NCBI GenBank assembly: GCA_002150815.3
Contig: NDFF03000236.1
Coordinates: forward strand, 55,149 to 119,148
Reading direction: 5' to 3'
Length of the DNA stretch: 64,000 bases
From: Grammothele lineata
Lineage: Eukaryota; Basidiomycota; Agaricomycetes; Polyporales; Polyporaceae
Under the pieces are notes generated by a model. It did not search any database, was not told the origin of the DNA, and saw nothing but the letters and a program-made list of their open reading frames with translations. Made by a program: the position numbers and the translations under genes. Positions 23,054 through 34,593 of this stretch are shown here, piece by piece (position 1 is the first letter of the stretch; each line of letters begins with the position of its first letter).

Positions 23054-24666
23054 ATGGTCAACACTTCGACAATTCTAGGGGCTGTACTCTTTGCACGGCA
23101 CGGCGACCGCCTCGAGTTCTTCCAGGATCCATTCACCTACGACCCCACACAGACATTCTTGACGCCGCTCGGGAGCGTGAGTGACACACCGCCGCTCGCC
23201 CACCCCTCTTGACGCTCACCCTCTTACCCTCAGGTTCAAGAGCAACAACTTGGGATTTTCCTCCGCTCCACGTACCTCGACGCCGCCTCCCCGACCTTCA
23301 TCGATGGCATCAGCTCAGACCTCGTCGACATCGACCAGCTCCTCGTTCGCGCGGATGCCGCGGGCGAGGGCGACGTCATCCTCATGTCCGTACAGGGGCT
23401 CCTACAGGGTCTGTTCCCCCCGACGACGGACAACAACATCACTCTCGCGAACGGGACGACGGTGATCAGCCCGCTTGGGGGGTACCAATACATACCAAGT
23501 GCGCAGTACTCTCTCCGTTTTGGCTGGCAGGTCTGACAAACGCGCATAGTCGAGAGCGTCGAGCCTGACGAGGACGTCTCGCTGAATGGTTTCCAGAACT
23601 GCCCGGTGAGTCCGTTGTTCATGGTCACGTCTACGTTTGCGCTGAGATTCACGCTTGGTCAGAACTTCGACAACCACATCCTTCAGTTTTACAACTCTTC
23701 TCCATTCCTGGCGGAGGCGGCGATTGCGCAACCTTTCCTTGCGCAGCTGCAACCCTTCCTAGGCAACAGATCTATCGACTTCACTAACATGGTACGTCGT
23801 TCGAGGGCACGAGTTGGACGTTCCTTGGCTGACTTAATGCTGTATAGTTTAACGTGGGTTCTCTGTGGCCCTCGTAAGCAGTGATGTGCAGCTTACCTTG
23901 CTACCCGGGGCAGATCTTCGACTTTGTCAATGTCCAGTTCGTGCACAACGCGACCTTCGCGGAAGCCATCCCGCCCACTTTTCCCGCACAAGCCTACGGC
24001 TTCGCCAACTTCCACGAGAACGGCGTCTTCACAGACGGGTCCCCGGACGGCATTGGCAACAGTGCGTCCATTTCCTCTACCCGTAGTCCCAGTGCTGATT
24101 GGACCTGGTGCTTCCTGCAGTCGCGATCCGGACGACGCTCCCGTCCATCTTCGCCGACCTGCAGCGCATTGCGAACGCGAGCGACCCGCTCAAGCTCGCG
24201 ATCAACGAGATCAGCTACAAGCCGTTCATCTCCCTCTTCAACGTAACCGGCGCGGCCGAAACGGACCCTGATATTGCTGGCATCGGTGCGTCCTTCTCGC
24301 GTCCAAACTTGGTGAGACGCTGCTGCCGTCTAACCTATGTCTTCCGCAGTGGACTACGCGGCCGCAGTCGCCCTCGAGCTGCATACAAGCGCGTCAGCGT
24401 CGGACGAGCCAGAGGTGCGGCTGCGCTTCAAGAACGGCACGACAGACGGGTCCTTCCATGACCTCTCACTCTTCGGTGCGGCGTCCGTCCCGCTCTCGCA
24501 GTTTATCTCCTATCTACAGGTGCGCGTCCTTACCTGACGCGCTTCTATACCATTGGCGTGCTAATACAGTGACTGTTTCCTTCAGCCCGCGGCGGTTAAC
24601 TCAACGCAGCAGTGGTGCATTGCCTGTAACCAGACGATTTTGAGGGGCTGTGACGTATTTCAGTAA
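23054..24666 (+). CDS. Histidine acid phosphatase family protein 1
   Basis: A branch-2 histidine phosphatase-like protein (phytase/acid phosphatase/MINPP fold), expected to remove phosphate from an organic phosphate outside the cell or in a vesicle. The catalytic RHGDR motif is at about residues 14-18, directly after a short hydrophobic segment TILGAVLFA. Next come LTPLGS joined across an intron to VQEQQLGIFLRSTYLD, then FPPTTDNNITLANGTT, FNSSPFLAEA-type helices, IFDFVNVQFVHNATF, and FANFHENG, which supplies the His-Glu pair at the position of the family HD/HAE proton donor. It ends with QQWCIACNQTILRGCDVFQ. Several N-glycosylation sequons are present. The N-terminus is short, so secretion depends on the single hydrophobic stretch. 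A paralogue with the same exon pattern lies at 42399-44009; a tRNA-Ala gene lies about 140 bases downstream. Confidence 0.85.
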
Positions 24667-24804
24667 CCGATAGACTGTAGTAGTTTAAATGATTGGTGGC
24701 GTTCGTAGCCTTGGTCACACCTACATTGTGTGATTACGCTGTATCATCCAACAGACAATTGGAAGAGGTAACGCTGCATCTTCAATTCCCTCCAGCAAAA
24801 ACTG

Positions 24805-24876
24805 TGGACGTTAAGGGGTTTGAACCCTTGACCTCACGCATGCAAAGCGTGCGCGCTACCACTGTGCCAAACGCCC
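24805..24876 (-). tRNA. tRNA-Ala (anticodon TGC)
   Basis: A 72-base cloverleaf with 7-bp acceptor stem (GGGCGTT with AACGTCC), the G3:U70 alanine identity pair, discriminator A, an anticodon loop TTTGCAT within a CACGC/GCGTG stem, and a T-loop TTCAAAC. Compared with the two CGC tRNAs in the window it differs by compensating base-pair changes in the acceptor and T stems, which supports a functional gene. The D stem has an A-C mismatch shared by all three copies. TTTTT follows 3 bases after the 3' end, a Pol III terminator. Confidence 0.93.
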
Positions 24877-25052
24877 ATATCAAAGTTAAGTTTTAGCCAA
24901 TCACGATGCGGTGGCAACTCAACCCTCGCGACCGAGTTCCGAACGGCTTTCGAACGCGCTGCTGAGAATACTAGGCGGAGGTGACTAACTAGCGTACAGT
25001 AGACTCATCATGTAACCAAAGGAATATAGTCCACAACCACACTCTAGTGCAT

Positions 25053-26440
25053 CTACTCCCCTGTCTCCAGTGCTGCAACGATGCCGTACGCTGCGGCAGC
25101 TGCAGCACCTCCAACCATAAGCGTACTGAACGCTCCCCATACGTAGCCTCCCGCGCCCTGACCCGCGCCCGTGATACGCGCCTTGACGGCACCGAAAATG
25201 AGGAGGACGAGTCCAGTGACGACGCAAGACCAGATGAGCGCGATGTGCGCTACCGGCTCGAAGAAGTAAGGTAGCAGTGGAATGAGCCCTCCGACGAGGT
25301 AGCCCATGCCGATTGTGAACGCGGAGGTGTACATCCGCGACGCGGGCACGTCCTCGAGGCCCTCGCCGAACTTGAGGAGGAACGCGGTGAGGCCGACGTC
25401 GCTCGCCCAGCGAAGCTGCTCGCCTCCCGTCTCGGCGGTGAGCGTCGCGTCGCTCGCGGTGCTCGCGCGGTGGTGGCCGCGCGTCGCGGCGGGGCCGTCT
25501 CCTTCCTGCGAGAACTCGACATCACGGAGGCAGGCCGCGACCTGGCGCGAGACTTTCTCCTCTACGCCGACGGGACCGAGGACAGCGTGAACCTCGCGCT
25601 CCATCTCGCCGTCGCAGGAGCGGATAACGCGCGCGGCGGTGACTTTGCGGAGGTAGCGGTAGTGGTCGCGCTCTGCTTGGGACGCGAGGAAGCCGCCGAT
25701 GCCCATGGATATGGCGCCCGCGATGAGCTCGGCGATGCCGCCCAGGATGACCAGCTTCGACTGTCCGAGCGAGGACAAGCCCGCGGTGAGCGCGAATGGT
25801 ACCGTAAGCCCGTCGGAGAGGCCAATCACACTGTAGGGATTTCAAGGTCAGTACACTGCCACACACGGGGAAAACCAGACGTCCTCGATCAGGTCATAGC
25901 CGAAGGGTACTCGAGGCGTAAAAGCAGGCTTGCTATTGGCCGCCCCAGACCATAATGACGAAGGATCCGCCTACCGGCGTCATCTCGGTGCCTCCTCATT
26001 CATTGCAAGAACGGCGCGCAGTCACCCACAACGCGCCCAAAGTTTTCAACGCAGGGAGTGCGGTAAAAGAGACAACGCACTGAAGGGGTTTCAGGCAACA
26101 TGAGAGCACCGTGCGCCTGCGTGCGCGAAGGAAGGACACGAAAGATGTACACGGGGTCGCGGTCGTGGAAGAAAGCATAGAGGCGGAACGAAGACACTCA
26201 CACGTCCCGGACAACGTCGGGATCAATGAGCGTACGCTCATCGTCGCCCTTCAGCTCTTTGCAGCAAACTCCGGAGCGTGTTGGTTCGTGCCGGTCACAT
26301 TTTGCAGGGAGGGGCGCGAGTTGAGCGCCTTCGGAATGGTTGATAGACCAGACGGGTGGCTTGTTGCTTGTGGCGTGTTCAGAAGAACCTCGGCGGTGGG
26401 GCAGGGGGACCGAGGGTGCAGACGAGGAGGGCTCTGGCAT
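25053..26440 (-). CDS. CCC1/VIT-family vacuolar metal transporter
   Basis: A five-helix transporter of the vacuolar iron transporter family, expected to move Fe2+ or Mn2+ into the vacuole. The first exon encodes a polar N-terminus ending in GDDERTLIDPDVVRD, with its ATG at 26440. It joins, after an intron of about 370 nt, to VIGLSDGLTVPFALTAGLSS; the phase fits. The family features are the Asp in GLSDGL, ELIAGAISMG with the Met in helix 2, an acidic cytoplasmic metal-binding region with EREVHAVLGPVGVEEKV, and three C-terminal helices (IGMGYLVGGLIPLLPYF, ALIWSCVVTGLVLLIFG, and an Ala-rich last helix). The intron is long for this window and might hide a small exon. The acidic loop is longer than in yeast Ccc1 and contains a Ser/Thr-rich insert. 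About 340 residues. Confidence 0.88.
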
Positions 26441-27186
26441 AGCTGCAGCAGGGGAGGAAGCGTGGTTCGAGCGAGAGTGGGAGGACGCGAACGAGCGGCA
26501 GTGGACGAGGTCAATTGCTGGAGCTTAAGGAGCTCCGGACGGCTTTCCCATTCTAACGTAATCGGTGCGTTCATTGGCTGAGACCCACGATGCTCGGCGC
26601 CATACCGCGCTCTTCTCCACCCTGGTGGGGGAATGCACGTTTGAACTCTCTGCCCTCGCCGCCACCGACGTGATGTAGAACGCTCACCGAGTCTCCGCTC
26701 TGCTTGGCTCGACGTCGATAACTTGACCCCTACCGTTCGTTGTGGTACCGCCCCAGTCCTGGACACTTGAGCGCCCAGAGCCTCCACAGACAGTCCATTT
26801 CTTCCATCGGTCGACCTAATCAATATTTAGTCCGACAACCACGCGGAAGGTATACGAACATACGAAAAGAAGGGGGAAGCGAAGACGCAGATTGTAAGCT
26901 TGCTATGATTAGCTCGAGAACTAAGTTACACAGTGGAACACATGCCCGTCGCCGTGCCGCAGTTTGCACGAGGAATACTCGGCCGGGACACGCCAACCTG
27001 ACGTGTCGCTCGGCAAGGCGCAGTAACAAAAGTCTGCAGGACTATCGACATACGGTTGAGACGATCCTTGTCACGGCATGAGGGTACGGAGAAATGTCGA
27101 TCACTGCATGTTTGGTGTCTGCGATGGCCTCTGCGGTCTGTAGAAGGTCTCACGGCTGATGTAAGCAACCTTCCTCGACATCCCAA
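26441..27186. other. Intergenic region between CCC1-like gene and tRNA
   Basis: About 750 bases. The minus-strand ORF over 26.25-26.82 kb overlaps the transporter exon in another frame and shows no family features. The transporter promoter should be here. Confidence 0.5.
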
Positions 27187-27258
27187 GGGCATTTGGCACA
27201 GTGGTAGCGCGCACGCTTCGCATGCGTGAGGTCCAGGGTTCAATCCCCTGAATGTCCA
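27187..27258 (+). tRNA. tRNA-Ala (anticodon CGC)
   Basis: A 72-base tRNA with acceptor stem GGGCATT/AATGTCC including G3:U70, anticodon loop TTCGCAT, T-arm CAGGG TTCAATC CCCTG and discriminator A. It is identical over its full length to the tRNA at 40644-40715. A run of five T begins a few bases after the 3' end, the expected Pol III terminator. Confidence 0.95.
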
Positions 27259-28218
27259 ACCTTTTTAGAACCGGTTTGAGCCGGTGTGCACTGACGAGTT
27301 GGCGACATGGATGTCGTTCATGGTTTTTCAACTGGGCTCTTCGGGGATGGCGACTTGAACGGATAAGCAAGCACTGGCGAACACTGCCACCTGCGCGCGC
27401 ATGCGCAGTGGCGTAGACAGCCGACCGGGCGCTCCGGGCGTGGAGAAGGCAGCTGCCGCGGCCTGCACGGTCTCAGCCACTGCTCTCTCTCAATCCGCCT
27501 TGTTGGCCCTCACCGCCCTTCGCCGCGATCCGTCATCCTCTCTCATCCTCCTTCCTCATAAACCTTCACGACCTCCCAACGAACGCAACTTTTACGCCCA
27601 CCTTTGCCCTGTAAACTCCGGTTCAGCGCCGCCCACCCTTCTCCAATCCCTCCTTCACGACCGTCATGAGTACAAGACTGCCACCATTGCGACGTACGTA
27701 CGCGCCACTCCTGCACTAGGCTAGTCTCACGTAACATTCCATGAAGCGGGCGAGCAGCCTCCGTCGTACCGTATGGTTACCCGAGTGTACAAGAGCAGTC
27801 TACGACCCGTAGTAGTAGTCCGTGAGTACCCCGGTCCATCGTCTCCACTTTTAATGAACGAATTCTGACCGCGCGGGACCTCAGTGGGAAGCGTCGTAGC
27901 TATCTGGTCTCTCATCTGGTGAGCTGCTAGCATTGTTGTCTCCGCACGACCCCAAACGGCGCGCTCACCGCCGCCCGGTACTCTCGTCCTTCCAATCCGC
28001 GCCCATGTTGTTCGTGATGCAGGGCTGTAAGTACTCCCTACCGCGCGCCGCGCGCGTGTTTCAAGCATGTTCCCCTGAACGCGCCTCTGACGTCGTCCGT
28101 TTGCTCCATGCCAGATTCCCTCTTTCCAAGATATCAACGAAGATAAAGCAAGTAAGTCTATTATATCTCCCCCACCCTCGTGCGCTGTATTCATCCAACC
28201 TTACTTCAATCTCTGCAG
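27259..28218. other. Intergenic region or 5' part of tetraspan-like gene
   Basis: No exon is certain. A segment ending near 28150 at a GTAAGT donor could encode SFQDINEDKA, which joins in phase to the exon at 28219, but no first membrane helix could be found upstream. The 107-codon ORF at 27401-27724 has no recognisable features. Confidence 0.4.
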
Positions 28219-29319
28219 ATGGCCAACCCAAATTCGCGATATTTGATATCGTGCTCGGCACGATATACATTACGGCGTGCGCGATAGCGATATTTGGCGT
28301 GCTTGCGGCAGCAGTGGTACGTCTTCCGTTTCTTGTACCACCGCCCCTCCATGGCATCTGTCAAGCGCGGCGCGGCGGAGTGCGCATCTGTTCGTTCGTG
28401 ATTGAGCTCATGCGGCGTTACAGCAACGGCTGCCATTAGTCCGTTTATACGCTATGCTATCAATCGTCGCGTCCGTCGCAGTCGTTGGTGCTGGGTTCCT
28501 GCGCGTGATAATACATTTTGTGTACAAGGCAAGTTGCGGATGTAGTTTGTGCGTTGAGATCTGGTCTTACGGTTCTCCACAGAGTGATCTCATCACTGAA
28601 TGTACCCAAGTCGTCACGGGCGAGAAAGTGGAATTCGTGCGTAATCAGTGGCCCTTTCTACTTTGAATTGTACTGAACCTAGTACAGAGGTTCGGAATCT
28701 GGGGACCTCGCGTGACGGAGACATTGAATCGCGACGAAGCGCAGAGTTGTACGTGCTTCGCCCTGTTTAATCACACGGATTATTATTGCTCACTCTGACA
28801 TATGCCCCTACAGTCTGTAATAGCGCGTGGAACCGCGATTCACTCGACGAGATCCTCTACCTCATCTTCGAGATCTGTGCGTTGTCTCCGTCTCGCTCCT
28901 TAGTCCCAAATCTGAACTCGTCGCTCCCAGTCTTCTCCATCTTCTTCACCATGATCGCCTTCGCGTACTACCACCAAGTCCTCGACCCCACCTCCGCCGC
29001 AAACGTCCAGCGCACGCCCGCCGTGCCCGTCGGCGCGCACCCGGACCACTACAACCGCCCGTACGACGCCGAGTATGCCGCGCCCCAGTACGCGCCCTAC
29101 CCTGCCCCCCAATACGCCCCCCAGTACGCCCCGCCCCCCGGGCCGCCCCGGAGCGACATGGGCTACGGGGTCGGGATGGGCGCGAACGCGGGCGGCGCGA
29201 GGGACCTCAAGGACGCGGACGCGAAGGACGACGACGGCGCGTCGAAGTTCGACGATCCGTTTGCGGACTTTGACGCCCCGAGCAAGCCGGCGGGGTCGTC
29301 GCATCCTCCAGCGCATTGA
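28219..29319 (+). CDS. Tetraspan-like membrane protein with Pro/Tyr-rich tail (5' end unresolved)
   Basis: Exons at 28219-29319 encode a small multispanning protein. Blocks in order: GQPKFAIFDIVLGTIYITA, which continues into a hydrophobic helix ending in VLAAAV; QRLPLVRLYAMLSIVASVAV with a helix through IIHFVYK; a polar loop with a Cys (SDLITECTQVV) and a second segment with Cys (CNSAWNRDSLDEIL); then a last helix around LPVFSIFFTMIAFAYYHQVL. The cytoplasmic tail contains repeats of the type PQYAPYPAPQYAP and ends in an acidic DDPFADFD stretch. Layout (helices, Cys-containing loop, proline-tyrosine tail) resembles fungal four-helix surface proteins. I could not find the first helix or a convincing start codon, so only the 3' part is supported. 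Function unknown. Confidence 0.6.
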
Positions 29320-30523
29320 GGAGTCGGCTGTGAGTGCGGCGGTGGCGTGTATGCCGCCGTGTGACGATGGAGGATGGTGCGTCAGGGAACGGACGAACGG
29401 TTTTCAACTTCTCTGGACAATGCGGCTCGCCGATTTTCTTGCGCTTTCTTTGACTCGGGCGGACTGTATTCCTTTTGCCAACCCTTGCTTTGAGTAGCAA
29501 GCATGATTCCCTACGCGTCATGCGCTTCCCTATTTTGCTTCTTGATTGGGAGGTATTGGCGACGCTCATGTATTTCTCGTGACTTAGGCTTGTCTTCTAG
29601 TTCCGTTTGCTGTGGTATTATGATCTTTCTTCTATCTACTTTTTTGCAACCCTGCAGCCGCCCGACATTCGTCCCTAGAGCGCTGAACGATTGATGTTGG
29701 TGACTACGTAGGCGCTGAAAAACTCAAAGTCTCGACAAGTTGGCAGAACTAAATCCTAAGTGCCGCTGTCCATGTTCACAGCTGCGCAACACTGACACCG
29801 TTTACAGTGACATTACTCCGATAGTCAACGGAGTGCCGCTCTATATGTGGTCGAGCGAACGCGAATGACCTCATCGGCTCATGGTGGATCAGGATCCGCC
29901 GCAAGCTATGTAACATCAAATTCGCCTGCGGCAAACGCTCTCATTTTGTCTTGTCTCGCTACGACGCGTACGTATATATGCGCGCCTTCCTCCGTGTTTG
30001 GCGGGAAGCGCCACACCTGTTGAGCTTCCATCCAACTGCCATTATGTAGGATGCACTTCAGCCGGGTCCGTTTCAAGTTGGCGAGAAGGCTGTCGCGGCC
30101 GCAGCCGCGTGGCGTGGTGCGGAAGTCTAGCACAAGGGTAACCAAGTTACCCAAAAAGTTCGTCACCTATGTACCACCTCACCATGCGTTTAGACTTCAA
30201 GCTACACGCTGCTGCGCTCGAGGCCATGTTCCCAACCGCCGGCAGTTCCCGACCGCCTCGGAGGAACGAGGCTCGCGTGTACGTACCGTACCAGCAACGC
30301 TTCCTCATCTCCATCCTCACCCTCGCGACCATGTAACGCTATAACTTCCGTGTCGCCAGCTCTACCGGGCGTTGTGGAGTCGGGATGGGTATGGGTGCGC
30401 GCGCATTCCGTGTACGTGGTCGTAATACCGCAGAGTACGGAGTTTGCCGTACGTCCGTGCGGTCGTGCGTGTTACCATGTATTCTTCAAGCGGCGCTGAC
30501 GTGGTATAACGTGTTGCAGGGAA

Positions 30524-30567
30524 GGTGCGAAAGCACCGAGGGAGGCCCGTGCGGGCTGTACGGCCTC
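30524..30567. other. Two adjacent GC-rich hairpins
   Basis: A perfect five-pair stem GGTGC/GCACC closed by a GAAA tetraloop (30524-30537) is followed after 4 bases by GAGGCC (30542-30547) pairing with GGCCTC (30562-30567). Both are seen directly; whether they are transcribed is unknown. Confidence 0.35.
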
Positions 30568-31169
30568 TAGACCCTGCTGGGAGTGAGTAAGTGGTAAGTT
30601 CGACATATGGCCAAACCTTCAACACAGCCTCGCGCACGCGCGCACGATTCGTTCCTATCAAAATTCAAGTCCTCCTAGTGTGGCGGCGATGTGTGAGTAG
30701 ACGTGTCGGGTCCTAGAAGTATGATGAAGCTAGAGTCTCATGAGTGATTTTATTCGGGCGTAGAACGCAATTGGAAGTGAGGTCTCACCTCTCCCCCGGA
30801 TTAGCAAGACATATCAAGACAACTGTGTCTACACCCACACGAACATCACGAGCGACCACTTTCAGGTTCCCCAACACCTTCGATGATATGATACGGAGTT
30901 TGTCTCGACCCCATGCGCTGCAACAAAGTTAAGGATTATGGAGTATGCGAGTTCCGACATCGCCGCACAGATGAGAACTCGGCCCATCACTGTCAGCTAG
31001 AGGGTTCAGGAAAAGAGGGGGCCATATTTCACTACGATGATAACCCACCAATACAGCTGTAGAGGTTGAAATTGAGGTGAGCAGGTGGAAGCCCGACGGA
31101 CGCAACTTATTCGCGCCAAGACAGGAGTCCCTGCCAGATCGTGCGCACGAGGTCTATATGCTATGTATA

Positions 31170-31186
31170 TGCATGCATGCATGCAT
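31170..31186. repeat. Short TGCA microsatellite
   Basis: About four tandem TGCA units in a self-complementary array inside the gene-poor interval. Confidence 0.8.
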
Positions 31187-32408
31187 AACACATACGAATT
31201 ACTTATGCTTCTGTGTCTCCGCGAGGGAACGGAGAGCGGCCGGAAGTGCAGATGGCGTGTCCCCTGCAATCCAACTTGTGAGGACATCAACCCCTGCGGA
31301 ACAATCAACGCCAGAACTCACGAAGGCCATTGAAGATGCTGATGTTGTAGGCTCGAGTCTCATCCACACATCCTGATGGATCCCCGGTGGAGAGTTCTGA
31401 GATAGCACTCGCCTTGCGATAAAGCAGGCTTGGGATGGAGCAGTGCAGCATCATCATAGAACGCTTCTGCATCATCACGCGCCTCCAGCGATTCGAGTTC
31501 TATCTTTTTCTCAAGTCGAGTGTCGACAGGTGTCCCAACACTTCGCACACACAGACCACCACCGCACTGCGGCCCATCCTCTCGCACGCCTCTTCGCGGG
31601 CTGAAGGCGATCGCTGAGGCTGAGCCAGGGCCAGTCCGGCGAGAATCAAACCCGATGTCACACGCGAGCGCAGAGCAGAGCTTGCGCGACACCGAAGGGG
31701 CGGAAAGGGCTGGAGAAGGCAAGGCCGCTTCGACGGCGGGCACGATCAGGCCCCTTGACGGCCGCGGAAGCAGAGCGAGGCGCGGGACGAATCTTGAGAA
31801 GCCGGAGAAGTCGGGAGGGTGTGCCTGACGGCGGGTCGGGTGCTGATCAGATGCGTGCATGGTTTTGCCCGACTGGGCTCGAGCCCGATCGCGAGGAGGG
31901 TGGGGGGTTGTGGGGTACGCGATCGAGGTGGGGTAGAGACGAGGGAAAGGCTCGATGCATTGAACATCTGGACGTTGAACGGTTTGAGTCGTACGCGTAA
32001 ACCTCAATTGGCAGATAGCGGGCACGCAAGGGAGAAGCACACCGACAGAATGAATTGATGCGAAAGATGGCTGATGCATTGCGAAACCAAGAACTTGCTG
32101 CTGCTACAGAGAGGCGAAACCGAACCGACCCACGGGAGAGATAGATACAGAAAGCGTTATACGGTATATACGGCCTATGCGAGAGCGAAAGCGAAACGAA
32201 GCGCGGGGTGGGGGGCGGCACGACACGGCCGAGGTATGTGGTTGTGGGTGCGTGAGCGTGTTAGGTGAACTATAAACTTAGCACGAGCCAGGGACCTCTG
32301 GAACGAACGGCAGCGCTCGCCCGACGCTAGCACCGGGGGCGCAGGGAATGGGACGTCTAGGCGCCCACGCGCGGGCAAGAATGGGGATCGCGAGGGAGGG
32401 CGAAGGAT

Positions 32409-33015
32409 CTAGAGGGCGAGGGCAACGGCGCCGACGGCAGCGAGCGCGGCGAAGGCGTTCGCGCTGAGCGAGCCCGCGCCGCTCGTGCTGCCGGACGCGG
32501 TGGTGCTTGCGGTGCTCGCGGCGGAGGTAGCCGTCGAGGACACGCTCGCAGTCGAGCCCGCGCTCGAAGCCGTCGAGCTGCCGGACGCGGCCGTGCTCGA
32601 AGCGGAGGGGGTCGCGGTGAGGGTCACACCCTGCGCACGGACTGTCAACACAATTCGACAAGCGTGGAGACGGAGAAAGGGACGTACGACAGCGAGGCAA
32701 AGGGCCTGAGCGGCCTGCTCCGCGTTGGTGAGGTCCGAGCCGGTGCAGGCACCCTCGATGCAGGTGGTAACGGAGTTGACGAAGGAGGAGCTGTTGCACA
32801 GGCAGCCGTCATCGGAGGGGTCGCAGCTGCCGAAGTCGGCGTTCAGCAGGCAGTTGGTCGAGCAGTCTACGAGAAAGCGCGGGCGTTCGTTAGTATGTCA
32901 ATGGCGGGAGGCATTAACATAAACACGCACCAGGGAACTGCTGACGGCGAGTGAGGGTGGAGACAACGGAAGCGGAGACCGAGGCGGCGAGCGCGAGGAC
33001 GGCGAAGAAACGCAT
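32409..33015 (-). CDS. CFEM-domain, GPI-anchor-type secreted protein
   Basis: A small secreted cell-wall protein. An N-terminal signal peptide (RFFAVLALAASVSASV) is followed, after an intron, by a CFEM domain with eight cysteines in the order C-x3-C, C, C-x-C, C, C, C: the segments DCSTNC, FGSC, GCLC, TTC, GAC and ALC are visible. CFEM proteins bind heme or act in surface sensing in fungi. The second half is a Ser/Thr/Ala-rich stalk (TASSAGSTASVSSTATSAAS and similar) ending in a hydrophobic ALAAVGAVALAL tail, the layout of a GPI-anchor signal. The stop codon complement is at 32409-32411. The Met at 33015 is chosen because it begins the signal peptide. Whether it binds iron or heme cannot be told here; the CFEM Asp is present in DPSDDG. 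Confidence 0.9.
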
Positions 33016-33882
33016 GATGATGATGAAAGCGTGTATAGTGGAGGGTGAGTAGTGCGAGGGAGAGGAAGGCGTCGCGAGGACAAAGGGGTAAGGCGGAGAA
33101 GTAACTCGGGAGTGAGTTGCTAGGCCGGAGGGCAAGCGCGAAGGCTCTTATATCCCGTCGGAGGCAGGAGGAGGAAGGCTCCCAAACGATCAATTGGACG
33201 TTCTTTGTGGGACGTGTGATGGACAAACGACGCTCCAAAAGAACGCACTCACGCTCGCGCCGGCAGGGCGAGCCCCTTGATTCCCCCGCCTAGCTAGCCG
33301 TTCCTGATCTCTTGTGTTTGCGCTCGGGGATGCCGAGCGCGTCGAAGGGCGAGTCGGGGCCAGCGAGCGAGCATGCACGCGGGCGGCGAGGAACGGCGGT
33401 TGAAGGGGACAATGGGATGCCGTAGAGAGCACAAAGCCGATTCTGACTGGCGGGGAGAGGCGAATCCGGACAGGACCGGTCGTACCCATGCATGAAAGGG
33501 AAACCCATTGTGGGCAGCGCGACCCAGGGCTGTTGATAGGCTAACGTTCGCTGTTGAGTAAACAGGCCTGATTCCGTCCCAGCCGCCCAAACAACGCCTG
33601 CCCCATTCAGCTCCCGTTCCAGAAAGACGCCCATCCAGCTGATCATTCGGCAGAACCCACGTGCGCCCACGTTCTCCCCCGGCTTTTCCCGCTCCCCGAC
33701 ACACCCGTACTCGGCGCTTCTATTTCGGCGTCTGTCCGTAAAACTAGCCAGTACCAAGCAAGCCACCGAACCTTATTTTCTCCGCCACCGCTCCCAAACA
33801 ACACCAAACTAGCCGAATCGCTGCCCGCAGGCGTGTGCAATCTCCCGACGCTCAAGCTCATCGACCCCGACATCCTCAAGAC
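33016..33882. other. Divergent promoter region between CFEM gene and eL31
   Basis: About 870 bases. ORFs on the minus strand at 33.3-33.8 kb are out-of-frame translations of GC-rich DNA. The 3' end holds the eL31 5' UTR. Confidence 0.5.
33147..33153 (-). promoter_or_regulatory. TATA-like box of CFEM gene
   Basis: ATATAAG on the minus strand about 130 bases upstream of the CFEM gene ATG, leaving room for a leader of about 100 bases. Confidence 0.45.
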
Positions 33883-34593
33883 ATGGTACGTCGTTGTACT
33901 TGTTACATTGTTCGTCTTGGTACTGACATGATGCTCAGGCCCCCTCAGCGAAGACCACCAAAAAGGTACGCATCGTCCATGCTTTACACGCAAGACATAA
34001 CCTCATCGCTCTCCTTCTCGTCCCGCCTGTTCCTCCGCCCATGTGCTGTTCATTATCCCTCCATCCCCTGCGGTCGACTCCTACCCTCCCAAACAACAGA
34101 GCGGCAAGACGCGCTCCGCGCTCCAGGACGTCGTGACCCGCGAGTACACCATCCACCTCCACAAGCGTGTCCACGGCCGCTCTTTCAAGAAGCGCGCCCC
34201 CCACGCCGTCAAGTCCGTCGTCGAGTTCGCGCAGAAGGCGATGGGCACCGCCGACGTCCGGCTGGACCCCAAGCTCAACCAGCAGCTCTGGTCGCAGGGC
34301 ATCAAGTCCGTCCCCCACCGTATACGCGTAAAGCTTGAGCGTGCGTATTTCTTTTTACTTTGCGTGTGTTAGAGGAAGATACTGGGACAGGGAAGGCTGA
34401 TTGAGGGTTGGTGGATTGTAGGCAAGCGTAACGACGAGGAGAACGCGAAGGAGAAGCTCTTCACCTACGCGAGTTACGTTCCCGTAGACTCCTTCAAGGT
34501 GCGGACACCCTCTATTTTTTGTTATCCAACTATTCTTAACCATTCATTGCTTGCTTGCAGGGTCTCGAGACGGTCGTTGTCGATGCGGAGTAA
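33883..34593 (+). CDS. RPL31: 60S ribosomal protein eL31
   Basis: Large-subunit ribosomal protein near the peptide exit tunnel. The start codon is alone in exon 1 (33883-33885) and is followed at once by a 53-nt intron (33886-33938). Exon 2 is a 27-base exon encoding APSAKTTKK, then a 134-nt intron (33966-34099). Exon 3 begins [20 protein letters not shown] and includes [33 protein letters not shown] and [12 protein letters not shown]. Two more introns separate [20 protein letters not shown] and the last exon [10 protein letters not shown]. The total is about 125 residues, the usual family length. Five exons for such a short protein is typical of ribosomal genes in Agaricomycetes. Intact. Confidence 0.96.

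Larger units (their letters stand above)
29320..32408. other. Large gene-poor interval
   Basis: About 3.1 kb, the longest gap in the window. The longest ORF (31360-32079, minus, 239 codons) is composition-driven and lacks splice or domain support. Fungal coding bias drops and several AT-richer stretches appear. A (TGCA)n run and a pair of small hairpins are listed separately. A fast-evolving small gene cannot be excluded. Confidence 0.5.

Noticed and set aside
31360..32079. 239-codon minus-strand ORF in the gene-poor interval
   Set aside because: Composition-driven Pro/Ser/Arg sequence, no recognisable family, competing ORFs in other frames.
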